The position numbers and the translations under genes are program-made. From Streptomyces pyxinicus (GTDB lineage: Bacteria; Actinomycetota; Actinomycetes; Streptomycetales; Streptomycetaceae), in assembly GCF_024753135.1 (NCBI RefSeq), contig NZ_JANUGP010000043.1, positions 1 to 47,905 on the forward strand: a stretch of DNA of 47,905 nucleotides, read 5' to 3'. The notes under the pieces were generated by a model. The model was not told where the DNA came from and made no database searches. It worked only from the letters and a program-made list of their open reading frames with translations. This document shows, piece by piece, positions 33,890-41,263 of this stretch. The stretch's first letter is position 1; each line of letters begins with the position of its first letter.

Positions 33890-34251
33890 CGGGGTCGGGG
33901 TCGGGGTCGGTGCAGGCGGTGCCGGAGCGGGTCTGGTGCGAGCGGCCCCGGACGCGGACCGGTCAGGCGATCCCCCGGACAGGCCCCGCCAGGCCCCGGC
34001 GGCCGCGGCCCGGCGGCGGGTGGGCGTCGGCCCCCGCCGCGGAGCAGCACGTGATCCGGGCCGGCCAGGTGATCCACCTGGTCGAGTCCCGGTAGCCCCG
34101 CGCCGGGCGCGAGGCCGGTCCGCTCGGCCCGGGCCGGATGAGAGACGGGGCAACGGACGGACCGGTCACCCCGGCGCTCGACGGTGGACGGACACCCGAG
34201 CCCGCCGGCGGGACGGCTCGTGGGCCGGGGCGCCCAGTGATTCGGGCCGGG
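33890..34251. other. 362-bp spacer between LCP 4 and the thioesterase gene
   Basis: The stretch starts with three GGGGTC units (33891-33908), then a 61-codon open frame with coding-like periodicity (33910-34095, listed separately) and a CCAGGTG-atc-CACCTGG dyad (34065-34081) inside its 3' end. From 34096 to 34251 I see no coding signal and no clear terminator. Confidence 0.45.
33910..34095 (+). CDS. Possible unannotated small protein or gene remnant
   Basis: A 61-codon open frame (GTG 33910 or GTG 33919, stop TAG 34095). By hand count, only about 2 of 60 third positions are A or T, against about 19 second and 12 first positions, the pattern of Streptomyces coding DNA. Just beyond the stop this periodicity disappears, which favours a plus-strand gene ending here rather than a chance frame. 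The N-terminal half is Arg/Pro-rich. The last 20 residues (EQHVIRAGQVIHLVESR) are more protein-like. No good ribosome site is seen: only GGGGTC repeats precede it. It may depend on read-through from LCP 4, 20 bases upstream. I do not recognise it; it could be the relic of a longer gene. Confidence 0.4.
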   Translation: MQAVPERVWCERPRTRTGQAIPRTGPARPRRPRPGGGWASAPAAEQHVIRAGQVIHLVESR

Positions 34252-34800
34252 TCAGTCCTGGAAGCCCTCGGCGGCGCGTTGTTCGCGGAGTTCGCGGATG
34301 GCGCGGCGGCGGGCCAGGCGGTGGGTGCGGCGGATCTGGGCCTCCTGGTAGCGGCGGCGGTCGCGGTCGGTCTCCGGTAGCACCGGGGGCACGCGGCGCG
34401 GCTTGCCGTCGGCGTCGACCGCTGCGAAGACCAGGTAGGCGGAGCCGACCTGGGTGGGCGGGGTCGACTCGTTCCAGCGCTCGGCGAGGACCCGTACCCC
34501 GACCTCCATGGAGGTCCGGCCGGTCCAGTTGACCTGTGCCTTCACATGGACCAGGTCACCGACCCGGACCGGCTCCAGGAACGCCATCTCGTCCATGGAC
34601 GCGGTGACGGCGGGCCCCCCGGAGTGCCGCCCGGCCACGGCGCCCGCCGCGTCGTCGACGAGCTTCATGATCACGCCGCCGTGCACGGTCCCCAGCAGGT
34701 TGGTGTCGGCCTGGGTCATGATGTGGCTGAGGGTGGTGCGCGAGGCGGACGTGGCCTTGCCCGGTATGCCGGGGTCCGTGTCCGTGGCCGGATCTGTCAT
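34252..34800 (-). CDS. Acyl-CoA thioesterase, hotdog fold (YciA/ACOT type)
   Basis: A 182-residue cytosolic thioesterase hydrolysing acyl-CoA to free acid and CoA. ATG 34800 is chosen because GGTAGGGGG precedes it; an upstream in-frame start would add 37 residues without coding character. The hotdog domain holds the family motifs LSHIMTQADTNLLGTVHGGVIMKLVDDAAG (Asn, His-Gly-Gly and Asp are the active-site and CoA-binding residues), FLEPVRVGDLVHVKAQV and SMEVGVRVLAE. The last 45 residues are strongly basic (RDRRRYQEAQIRRTHRLARR), an unusual tail that might bind nucleic acid or membrane. It is divergent from LCP 5 across a short palindrome. The substrate chain length is unknown. Confidence 0.9.
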   Translation of the reverse strand: MTDPATDTDPGIPGKATSASRTTLSHIMTQADTNLLGTVHGGVIMKLVDDAAGAVAGRHSGGPAVTASMDEMAFLEPVRVGDLVHVKAQVNWTGRTSMEVGVRVLAERWNESTPPTQVGSAYLVFAAVDADGKPRRVPPVLPETDRDRRRYQEAQIRRTHRLARRRAIRELREQRAAEGFQD

Positions 34801-34877
34801 GCCCCCTACCTTATGCCGAGGCACCCTTCGCGGAATTTGTGTCAGGTTGGCAACAGCGCCGCCCTGATTTTCCGACA

Positions 34878-34891
34878 TCCCTTGTAAGGGA
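34878..34891. promoter_or_regulatory. Palindrome TCCCTTGTAAGGGA between divergent genes
   Basis: Six-base arms with a GT centre, flanked by two gacat copies (34874-34878 and 34890-34894). It lies 29 bases before the LCP 5 start and 78 before the thioesterase start, a suitable place for an operator. Confidence 0.4.
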
Positions 34892-34919
34892 CATACCCGC
34901 GCCCTGCACACTGGTCCGC

Positions 34920-36191
34920 ATGAATGACTGGCCCGAGGGATGGTCCGACGACAACCGCGGCCCGCGCTACGGACGCGGCAGCGCCGGCGCGCAGCCGGAG
35001 GGTGCCCGCGTGATGCGTCAGGTGCGGCGCGGCCCGGCGGCTCCGCCGCAGGGGGCCGGGGTCCCGCAGCAGCCGTCGTACGTCGACGGCCAGGGGTACG
35101 ACGGGGCTCCCGGCTACGACAGTGGCTACAACACGGGCCACGTCTACGGCACCCCCGGCGGCCGGGGCCCGGGCGGCCCCGACGGCACCCCCACCCGCGC
35201 CCCGCGCCCCGCCCCGAACTGGCGGCGCCGGATCAAGTGGACGGCGATCACGGTGGCGACAGTGGTGGTCGTCACCTCGGTGGCGACCTACTTCTGGGCC
35301 GACTCCAAGCTGCGCCGCGAGGTCGACCTCTCCACGGTCATCGACCGTCCCGAGGCGGGCGACGGCACGAACTACCTGATCGTCGGCTCGGACAGCCGTG
35401 AGGGCATGTCCAAGGAGGACGAGAAGAAGCTGCACACCGGCGGCGCCGAGGGCAAGCGCACCGACTCGATGATGATCCTGCACGTCGGCGGCAACGGGGA
35501 CACGCTGATCTCGCTGCCGCGTGACTCGGACGTCGTCGTGCCGTCGTACAAGGGCTCCACGTCCGGGAAGACCTATCCGGCGCGCGGCAGACACGAGAAG
35601 CTGAACGCCGCCTACGCCGAGGACGGCCCGACCCTCCTCGTGCGCTCCGTCGAGTACAACACCGGCCTGCACATAGACCACTACGTGGAGATCGGCTTCC
35701 AGGGCTTCGCGAACATCGTGGACGCGGTCGGCGGTGTCGAGATGACCCTCGACAAGGGCTTCAAGGACAAGTGGTCCGGCGCCGACTTCAAGGCCGGCAA
35801 GCAGACGCTGAACGGCCAGCAGGCGCTCGCCTTCGTCCGTACCCGGCACGCGTTCGCCGCCTCGGACCTCCAGCGCACCAAGAACCAGCAGAAGTTCCTG
35901 GCCGCCCTGGCCCACCAGGTGGCCACCCCGTCGACGGTGCTCAACCCGTTCCGGTTCTACCCGACCATGGGCGCGGGCCTGGACTCGCTGATCGTCGACA
36001 AGGACATGGGCCTGTGGGACCTGGCCTCGATGTTCTGGGCGATGAAGGGCGTCAGCGGCGGCGACGGCACCTCGATGAACATGCCGATCTCCGGTTCCTC
36101 GGGCGGCAACCTCGTCTGGGACAAGGCCAAGGTGAAGACCCTGGTGAACGAGCTGAACAACGACGAGAAGGTCACGGTCTCCGGGAACTAG
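34920..36191 (+). CDS. LCP family protein 5
   Basis: A 423-residue protein. A Tyr/Gly/Pro-rich cytosolic N-terminus (1-90; YVDGQGYDGAPGYDSGYNTG) precedes a membrane helix (WTAITVATVVVVTSVATYFW) and an LCP domain with NYLIVGSDSREGMS, KRTDSMMILHV, LISLPRDSDVVVPSYKG, EKLNAAYAEDGP, IDHYVEIGF and FVRTRHAFAASDLQRTKNQQ. The Arg of the RxDT-like motif is kept (RTDS). There is no LytR_C domain. By family it attaches glycopolymers to peptidoglycan outside the membrane. The ribosome site is poor (ctggtccgc before the ATG), so the mRNA may be nearly leaderless. It ends in a strong hairpin shared with the copper-storage gene. Confidence 0.92.
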   Translation: MNDWPEGWSDDNRGPRYGRGSAGAQPEGARVMRQVRRGPAAPPQGAGVPQQPSYVDGQGYDGAPGYDSGYNTGHVYGTPGGRGPGGPDGTPTRAPRPAPNWRRRIKWTAITVATVVVVTSVATYFWADSKLRREVDLSTVIDRPEAGDGTNYLIVGSDSREGMSKEDEKKLHTGGAEGKRTDSMMILHVGGNGDTLISLPRDSDVVVPSYKGSTSGKTYPARGRHEKLNAAYAEDGPTLLVRSVEYNTGLHIDHYVEIGFQGFANIVDAVGGVEMTLDKGFKDKWSGADFKAGKQTLNGQQALAFVRTRHAFAASDLQRTKNQQKFLAALAHQVATPSTVLNPFRFYPTMGAGLDSLIVDKDMGLWDLASMFWAMKGVSGGDGTSMNMPISGSSGGNLVWDKAKVKTLVNELNNDEKVTVSGN

Positions 36192-36206
36192 CCCGGCCGC
36201 GAGCAC

Positions 36207-36238
36207 ACTCAAGGGCGCCCCGAGGGGTGCCCTTGAGT
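36207..36238. terminator. Bidirectional terminator
   Basis: ACTCAAGGGCGCCCC pairs with GGGGTGCCCTTGAGT (one G-T pair), 15 bases after the LCP 5 stop and 21 after the stop of the opposing copper-storage gene. Confidence 0.8.
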
Positions 36239-36259
36239 GCTGTCGGGCCGGTGCCGGCC

Positions 36260-36619
36260 TCAGACGGCCGCCATGGAGCGGCACATCTCCGCGCAGCGGC
36301 GACACGCCTCCGCGCAGCGCATCAGCTGCGGGTCGTCGGGCATGGACCTACACGCCTCGGCGCACATGTCGCACGCCTTGGCGCACATCGCACACATCTC
36401 GCCCGACATGGGCGAGCGGCGCATCATCATGTCGGCGCACATCCGGGTCATCTCGGAGCAGTCCATGAGCGCGCGCATGACCTGCATCTGGGCCTGCCCG
36501 CCCTGCTGCATGCAGGAGCTCATGGTCTCCTCGCAGATGCTGTGGCAGTTCATGCAGGCCTCGATGCAGTCCTGCATCCGCTGGGTCATGGCGGGCATCG
36601 TGGTCTCGGGCTGGGCCAT
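36260..36619 (-). CDS. Four-helix-bundle copper storage protein (Csp-like)
   Basis: A 119-residue protein with 16 Cys and about 23 Met, spaced mostly as CxxC, CxxxC and MxxM along four predicted helices (about 10-37, 42-66, 71-92, 97-116). This is the pattern of Csp proteins, whose bundles are lined with Cys that hold a dozen or more Cu(I) ions per subunit. There is no signal or Tat peptide, so it should be cytosolic, like Csp3 and the Streptomyces copper-tolerance Csp. The Cys are at 18, 22, 25, 29, 36, 54, 61, 76, 79, 83, 86, 90, 102, 106, 109 and 113. AGGAGGAG lies directly before the ATG. No copper-sensor site is recognisable in the 100 bases upstream. Confidence 0.9.
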   Translation of the reverse strand: MAQPETTMPAMTQRMQDCIEACMNCHSICEETMSSCMQQGGQAQMQVMRALMDCSEMTRMCADMMMRRSPMSGEMCAMCAKACDMCAEACRSMPDDPQLMRCAEACRRCAEMCRSMAAV

Positions 36620-36718
36620 GGCTCCTCCTCGGGAGCGGGGGGACCCGGGAACGGGTCCTGTGTGCTTCCGTCCTACGTCCCCCGCCCCCGCCCCGCATGT
36701 GACCGACCGGTCGGGAGG

Positions 36719-37876
36719 TTACGGCAGGTTGCGCGCCATCACGATGCGCTGTACCTGGTTGGTGCCCTCGTAGATCTGCGTGATCTTGGCGTCCCGCATC
36801 ATGCGCTCCACCGGGTAGTCACGGGTGTAGCCGTAGCCGCCGAGGAGTTGGACGGCGTCCGTGGTGACCTCCATCGCCACGTCCGAGGCGAAGCACTTGG
36901 CGGCGGCGCCCTGGAAGGTGAGGTCGCGGTCGACGCGCTCGGAGGCGGCCGCGGCCTGGTAGGTGAGGGCGCGGGCGGCGGCGATCTTCATGGCCATGTC
37001 GGCGAGCATGAACTGGATGCCCTGGAAGTCGGCGATCGGCTTGCCGAACTGCTTGCGCTCCTGGACGTAGCCCTTGGCGTAGTCGAGGGCGCCCTGGGCG
37101 ACACCGAGGGCCTGGGCCGCGATGGTGACGCGGGTGTGGTCCAGGGTCTTCATCGCCGTGGCGAAGCCGGTGCCCTCCTCGCCGATCATGCGGTCGGCGG
37201 GGATGCGGACGTTGTCGAAGTAGACCTCGCGGGTCGGGGAGCCCTTGATGCCGAGCTTCTTCTCCGGGGCGCCGAAGGAGACGCCCTCGTCGGACTTCTC
37301 CACGACGAAGGCGGAGATGCCCTTGGAGCGCTTGGTGGGGTCGGTGACCGCCATCACCGTGTAGTACTCGGAGACGCCCGCGTTGGTGATCCAGCGCTTG
37401 ACGCCGTTGAGGATCCAGTGGTCGCCGTCGCGGACCGCCTTGGTCTTCATGCCGGCCGCGTCCGAGCCCGCCTCCGGCTCGGAGAGGCAGTACGAGAACA
37501 TGGCGTCGCCCTTGGCCAGCGGGCCCAGGTACTTCTTCTTCAGCTCCGTGGAGCCGGAGAGGATCACCGGGAGCGAGCCCAGCTTGTTCACGGCCGGGAT
37601 CAGCGAGGACGACACGCAGGCGCGGGCCACCTCCTCGATCACGATGACCGTGGCGAGCGCGTCGGCGCCGGCGCCGCCGAACTCCTCGGGGACGTGCACG
37701 GCGTGCAGGTCGTTGGCCACCAGGGCGTCGAGGGCCTCCTGCGGGAAGCGGGCCTCCTCGTCCACCGCGGCGGCGTACGGCGCGATCTTCGCCTCGACCA
37801 GGGAGCGGACGGCGTCACGGAGCATGTCGTGCTCCTCGGACGGGCGGTACAGGTCGAAGTCAGCCGATCCGGCCAA
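36719..37876 (-). CDS. Acyl-CoA dehydrogenase (TTG start)
   Basis: A 385-residue FAD enzyme catalysing alpha,beta-dehydrogenation of an acyl-CoA. N-terminal helices are followed by the FAD/substrate motifs YCLSEPEAGSDAAGMKTKA and WITNAGVSEYYTVMA. The C-terminal domain has RKQFGKPIADFQGIQFMLADMA, QLLGGYGYTRDYPVERMMRD and QIYEGTNQVQRIV, whose Glu is the catalytic base. The start is TTG 37876 (AGSADFDLYRPSEEHDML); no ATG lies near. As I recall the mycobacterial orthologue (FadE25) sits in the same neighbourhood. The chain-length specificity cannot be given. A TTAC-N6-GTAA dyad 40 bases upstream is a likely TetR-type operator. Confidence 0.93.
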   Translation of the reverse strand: MAGSADFDLYRPSEEHDMLRDAVRSLVEAKIAPYAAAVDEEARFPQEALDALVANDLHAVHVPEEFGGAGADALATVIVIEEVARACVSSSLIPAVNKLGSLPVILSGSTELKKKYLGPLAKGDAMFSYCLSEPEAGSDAAGMKTKAVRDGDHWILNGVKRWITNAGVSEYYTVMAVTDPTKRSKGISAFVVEKSDEGVSFGAPEKKLGIKGSPTREVYFDNVRIPADRMIGEEGTGFATAMKTLDHTRVTIAAQALGVAQGALDYAKGYVQERKQFGKPIADFQGIQFMLADMAMKIAAARALTYQAAAASERVDRDLTFQGAAAKCFASDVAMEVTTDAVQLLGGYGYTRDYPVERMMRDAKITQIYEGTNQVQRIVMARNLP

Positions 37877-37916
37877 GGTCTCTCACGCTCCAAAGACGCA
37901 GTGATGGTGACGCTAA

Positions 37917-37930
37917 TTACCGTTAAGTAA
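37917..37930. promoter_or_regulatory. Candidate TetR-type operator upstream of acyl-CoA dehydrogenase
   Basis: TTAC-cgttaa-GTAA lies in an AT-rich island (37911-37942) between the divergent acyl-CoA dehydrogenase and UDP-glucose dehydrogenase genes. Similar dyads are bound by regulators of fatty-acid catabolism in actinobacteria; the regulator here is not identified. Confidence 0.45.
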
Positions 37931-38076
37931 CCCAAATTTTAGTGCTCGCCCCGGATCACGCCTACGTGACCTACGCGACAGCCGCACGACGACTACCCGA
38001 CAGCGGGGAATTTCCCCGGCGGGCGGCCCGACTATGCTCGGCTCCGCATCACCGACGTACCCGATCTGGAGCACCC

Positions 38077-39420
38077 ATGAGCCTGAAGATCACCGTGATC
38101 GGCACCGGCTACCTCGGCGCCACGCACGCCGCGGCCATGGCGGAGCTGGGCTTCGAGGTGCTGGGGCTCGACGTCGTACCCGAGAAGATCGCCCTGCTGG
38201 AGCGCGGCGAGACCCCGATGTTCGAGCCGGGTCTCGAAGAGCTGCTGCGCAAGCACGTGGCCGGCATCGAGGGGTCGAGCGGCCGGCTGCGCTTCACCAC
38301 CGACTGGGCCGAGGTCGGCGCCTTCGGCGACGTGCACTTCGTGTGCGTCAACACCCCGCAGAAGCACGGCGAGTACGCCTGCGACATGTCGTACGTCGAC
38401 TCCGCCGTCGCCTCCCTCGCCCCGCACCTGCGCGGCCCGGCCCTGGTGGTCGGCAAGTCGACGGTGCCGGTGGGCTCGGCCGACCGGCTGGCCGCCTACC
38501 TCGCCGAGCACGCGCCGGCCGGCGGCGACGCCGAGCTGGCCTGGAACCCGGAGTTCCTGCGCGAGGGCTTCGCCGTCGAGGACACCCTGCACCCGGACCG
38601 GATCGTGGTCGGCGTGCGCGGCGAGCGGGCCGAGAAGCTGCTGCGCGAGGTGTACGCCACGCCGGTCGGCGAGGGCACGCCGTTCGTGGTCACCGACTTC
38701 CCGACCGCCGAGCTGGTGAAGACGGCCGCGAACTCCTTCCTGGCGACGAAGATCTCCTTCATCAACGCGATGGCCGAGGTCTGCGAGGCCGCCGGCGGTG
38801 ACGTGGCCAAGCTCGCCGAGGCGATCGGGCACGACGACCGGATCGGCCGCAAGTTCCTGCGCGCCGGCATCGGCTTCGGCGGCGGCTGCCTGCCCAAGGA
38901 CATCCGGGCCTTCATGGCGCGCGCGGGCGAGCTGGGCGCGGACCAGGCGCTGACCTTCCTGCGCGAGATCGACTCCATCAACATGCGCCGGCGCGGCCAG
39001 ATGGTGGAGATGACCCGGGAGGCGCTCGGCGGCGGCTCCTTCCTCGGCAAGCGGGTCGCGGTGCTCGGCGCCACCTTCAAGCCGGACTCGGACGACGTCC
39101 GTGACTCGCCCGCGCTGAACGTGGCCGGCCAGATCCACCTCCAGGGCGGCCAGGTGACGGTGTACGACCCGAAGGGCATGGCCAACGCCCGCAAGGTCTT
39201 CCCCACCCTGGGCTACGCCGACACGGCGCTGGACGCGGTCCGGGGCGCCGACGCCGTGCTGCACCTGACCGAGTGGCGGGAGTTCCGCGAGCTGGACCCG
39301 GCGGCGCTCGGCGAGGCCACCGCGACCCGCCTGATCCTGGACGGCCGCAACGCCCTCGACCCGGAGCTGTGGCGCCGGGCGGGCTGGACGTACCGCGCGA
39401 TGGGCCGCCCCACCGCCTGA
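38077..39420 (+). CDS. UDP-glucose 6-dehydrogenase family protein
   Basis: A 447-residue NAD-dependent dehydrogenase oxidising UDP-glucose to UDP-glucuronate in two steps. The Rossmann loop VIGTGYLGATHAAAMAELG is at residues 7-25. LAWNPEFLREGFAVEDTLHPDR and AELVKTAANSFLATKISFIN (K215, N219) are catalytic-domain motifs. The nucleophile is C271 in GFGGGCLPKD, and the C-terminal UDP-binding domain contains GATFKPDSDDVRDSPAL. All catalytic residues are present. GDP-mannose dehydrogenase is a close relative and not fully excluded, given the GDP-mannose genes in the window. ATG 38077 has GGAG upstream. UDP-glucuronate could feed an anionic cell-wall polymer. A very strong terminator follows. Confidence 0.92.
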   Translation: MSLKITVIGTGYLGATHAAAMAELGFEVLGLDVVPEKIALLERGETPMFEPGLEELLRKHVAGIEGSSGRLRFTTDWAEVGAFGDVHFVCVNTPQKHGEYACDMSYVDSAVASLAPHLRGPALVVGKSTVPVGSADRLAAYLAEHAPAGGDAELAWNPEFLREGFAVEDTLHPDRIVVGVRGERAEKLLREVYATPVGEGTPFVVTDFPTAELVKTAANSFLATKISFINAMAEVCEAAGGDVAKLAEAIGHDDRIGRKFLRAGIGFGGGCLPKDIRAFMARAGELGADQALTFLREIDSINMRRRGQMVEMTREALGGGSFLGKRVAVLGATFKPDSDDVRDSPALNVAGQIHLQGGQVTVYDPKGMANARKVFPTLGYADTALDAVRGADAVLHLTEWREFRELDPAALGEATATRLILDGRNALDPELWRRAGWTYRAMGRPTA

Positions 39421-39433
39421 CCCGCCTGTCGGT

Positions 39434-39474
39434 GACGCCGGTTCGGCCGAGGCTCAGTCGGCCGAACCGGCGTC
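39434..39474 (+). terminator. Strong terminator after UDP-glucose dehydrogenase
   Basis: A perfect 17-bp stem: GACGCCGGTTCGGCCGA pairs with its complement around ggctcag, 13 bases after the stop codon. Confidence 0.9.
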
Positions 39475-39603
39475 CTCGCGCATTCTGCCCCAAGTCCCGG
39501 TCCGCCACGGCCCCTTCACACGGCACCGGCGCCTCGCGTGTGGGCCTCGGCCCGCCGGGGCACTCGTCTCTCCGCTGTGCCCGCTGACCCAGGGAGGTCG
39601 ATG

Positions 39604-39993
39604 ATGGCGTCCGTCGCCCGTTTCCGTTCCGTGGTGCTCGACTGCCCCGATCCGCGCGCGCTGGCCGCGTTCTACGCGGCGGTGGCCGGGGGCACCCCGG
39701 CGGCCGAGGACGACGACTGGGTCGTCCTCCAGGTACCGGACGGCCCCCGGCTGGCCTTCCAGCGCGCCGAGGGGCACACCCCGCCCGAGTGGCCGCGCGC
39801 GGACCGCAACGGCCAGCAGTTCCACCTCGACTTCGACGGCGGCCGCAGCTGGGCGGAGATGGACGCGGCGCACGAGCGCGTGCTGGCGCTGGGTGCCCGC
39901 CCGCTGGACCTGGAGGACCGGGAGAAGAAGGACTTCGTGGTCTACGCCGACCCGGCCGGCCACCCGTTCTGCCTGTGCCGCATCGAGGAGTGA
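39604..39993 (+). CDS. VOC-superfamily (glyoxalase/bleomycin-resistance-like) protein
   Basis: A 129-residue protein. ATG 39604 gives a 6-base spacing from GGAGG; ATG 39601 would leave only 3. It has the paired beta-alpha-beta-beta-beta modules of the VOC fold: VVLDCPDPRALAAFYAAVAGG ... DGPRLAFQRAEG in the first and QQFHLDFDGG ... FVVYADPAGHPFCLCRIEE in the second. HLDF, with the conserved His and Asp, together with the final E, provides potential metal ligands. Substrates of such proteins are very diverse, so no reaction is assigned. It stands alone between two terminators. Confidence 0.85.
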   Translation: MASVARFRSVVLDCPDPRALAAFYAAVAGGTPAAEDDDWVVLQVPDGPRLAFQRAEGHTPPEWPRADRNGQQFHLDFDGGRSWAEMDAAHERVLALGARPLDLEDREKKDFVVYADPAGHPFCLCRIEE

Positions 39994-40013
39994 GCGGTCG
40001 GTACGCCACGGAC

Positions 40014-40052
40014 ACGGGCGGGGCCGCCGGCTCCACCGACCGCCCCGCCCGT
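40014..40052. terminator. Bidirectional terminator
   Basis: ACGGGCGGGGC and GCCCCGCCCGT form a perfect 11-bp stem with a 17-base loop between the convergent VOC and dipeptidase genes. Confidence 0.7.
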
Positions 40053-40075
40053 CCCGTTCCCGGAGACCCGCGCGG

Positions 40076-41263
40076 TCAGCCGTCGAGCGACTCGATCGTG
40101 GCGTTGGACGGGCCGCGCGTGGCCTGGACGCTCCGGGCCACGTCCTCCGCCGCGCCCAGCACCCGCACCGCGTTCTGCCAGGTCAGCTTGGCCAGGTCGG
40201 CCCGGGACCAGCCGCGGTCCAGCAGTTCGGCGAGCAGGTTCGGGTAACCGGAGACGTCGCTGAGGCCGTCGGGGGTGAACGCGGTGCCGTCGTAGTCGCC
40301 GCCGATGCCCAGGTGGTCGACGCCGGCCACCTCGCGCATGTGGTCCAGGTGGTCGGCGACCGTGGCGACCGTGGCGACCGGGCGCGGGGTGCGCTCCTCG
40401 AAGGCGCGGTGGACCTTCATCGCCTCGGGGCTGCTGTCCAGGTGGTGCAGGCCGTGCGCGCGCATGTTCTCGTCGGCGGCGGCCGTCCAGTCCACGGCCG
40501 CCTGGAGCACGAACTTCGGCACGAACGTCACCATCGCCATGCCTCCGTTGGCGGGCAGCCGCTCCAGCACGTCGTCGGGGACGTTGCGCGGGTGGTCGCA
40601 GACGGCGCGCGCGGAGGAGTGCGAGAAGATCACCGGCGCCGAGGAGGCGTCCAGCGCGTCCCGCATGGTGGTCGCCGCGACGTGCGAGAGGTCGACCAGC
40701 ATGCCGAGGCGGTTCATCTCCGCGACGACCTCGCGGCCGAACGCGGTCAGGCCGCCGGCCCGCGGCGCGTCGGTGGCGGAGTCGGCCCAGTCGACGTTGT
40801 CGTTGTGGGTGAGGGTCAGGTAGCGCACGCCGAGCGCGTACAGACCGCGCAGGGTGCCGAGCGAGTTGGCGATGGAGTGGCCGCCCTCGGCGCCCATCAG
40901 GGAGGCGATCCGGCCGTCCGCGCGGGCCGCCTCCATGTCGGCGGCCGTCAGCGCGGCCCGCAGTTCGCCCGGGTGGCGCGCGATGAGCTGCCGTACGCAG
41001 TCGATCTGCTCCAGCGTGGCCGGCACCGCGTCCGGCAGGTCCGAGCGCACGTACACCGACCAGTACTGCGCCCCGACCCCGCCCTCGCGCAGCCGCGGCA
41101 GGTCGGTGTGCAGATGGGCGTCCTGCCGTACGGCGATGTCGCGGGCGGCGAGGTCGTAGCGGACCTGCGCGCGCAGCGCCCACGGCAGGTCGTTGTGGCC
41201 GTCGACGACGGGGAACTCGCGCAGCAGCTCCCGGGCCTGGTCGAGAGAGGTCATCGCGGTCAC
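40076..41263 (-). CDS. Membrane-dipeptidase-type (renal dipeptidase, M19) peptidase
   Basis: A 395-residue binuclear zinc amidohydrolase of the M19 family. Metal ligands are visible as H23 and D25 in DGHNDLPW, the Glu of GAEGGHSI, the His of VDLSHVA and IFSHSSAR, and the Asp of GGDYDGT. There is no signal peptide, so it is probably cytosolic, unlike the GPI-anchored mammalian enzyme. It hydrolyses dipeptides and may prefer a D-amino acid at the C-terminal position; as I recall, the S. coelicolor orthologue (Sco3058) was characterised that way. The GTG start overlaps the purE stop (GTGA), so it is coupled to purK-purE. The biochemical reason for that linkage is not obvious. Confidence 0.93.
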   Translation of the reverse strand: MTAMTSLDQARELLREFPVVDGHNDLPWALRAQVRYDLAARDIAVRQDAHLHTDLPRLREGGVGAQYWSVYVRSDLPDAVPATLEQIDCVRQLIARHPGELRAALTAADMEAARADGRIASLMGAEGGHSIANSLGTLRGLYALGVRYLTLTHNDNVDWADSATDAPRAGGLTAFGREVVAEMNRLGMLVDLSHVAATTMRDALDASSAPVIFSHSSARAVCDHPRNVPDDVLERLPANGGMAMVTFVPKFVLQAAVDWTAAADENMRAHGLHHLDSSPEAMKVHRAFEERTPRPVATVATVADHLDHMREVAGVDHLGIGGDYDGTAFTPDGLSDVSGYPNLLAELLDRGWSRADLAKLTWQNAVRVLGAAEDVARSVQATRGPSNATIESLDG

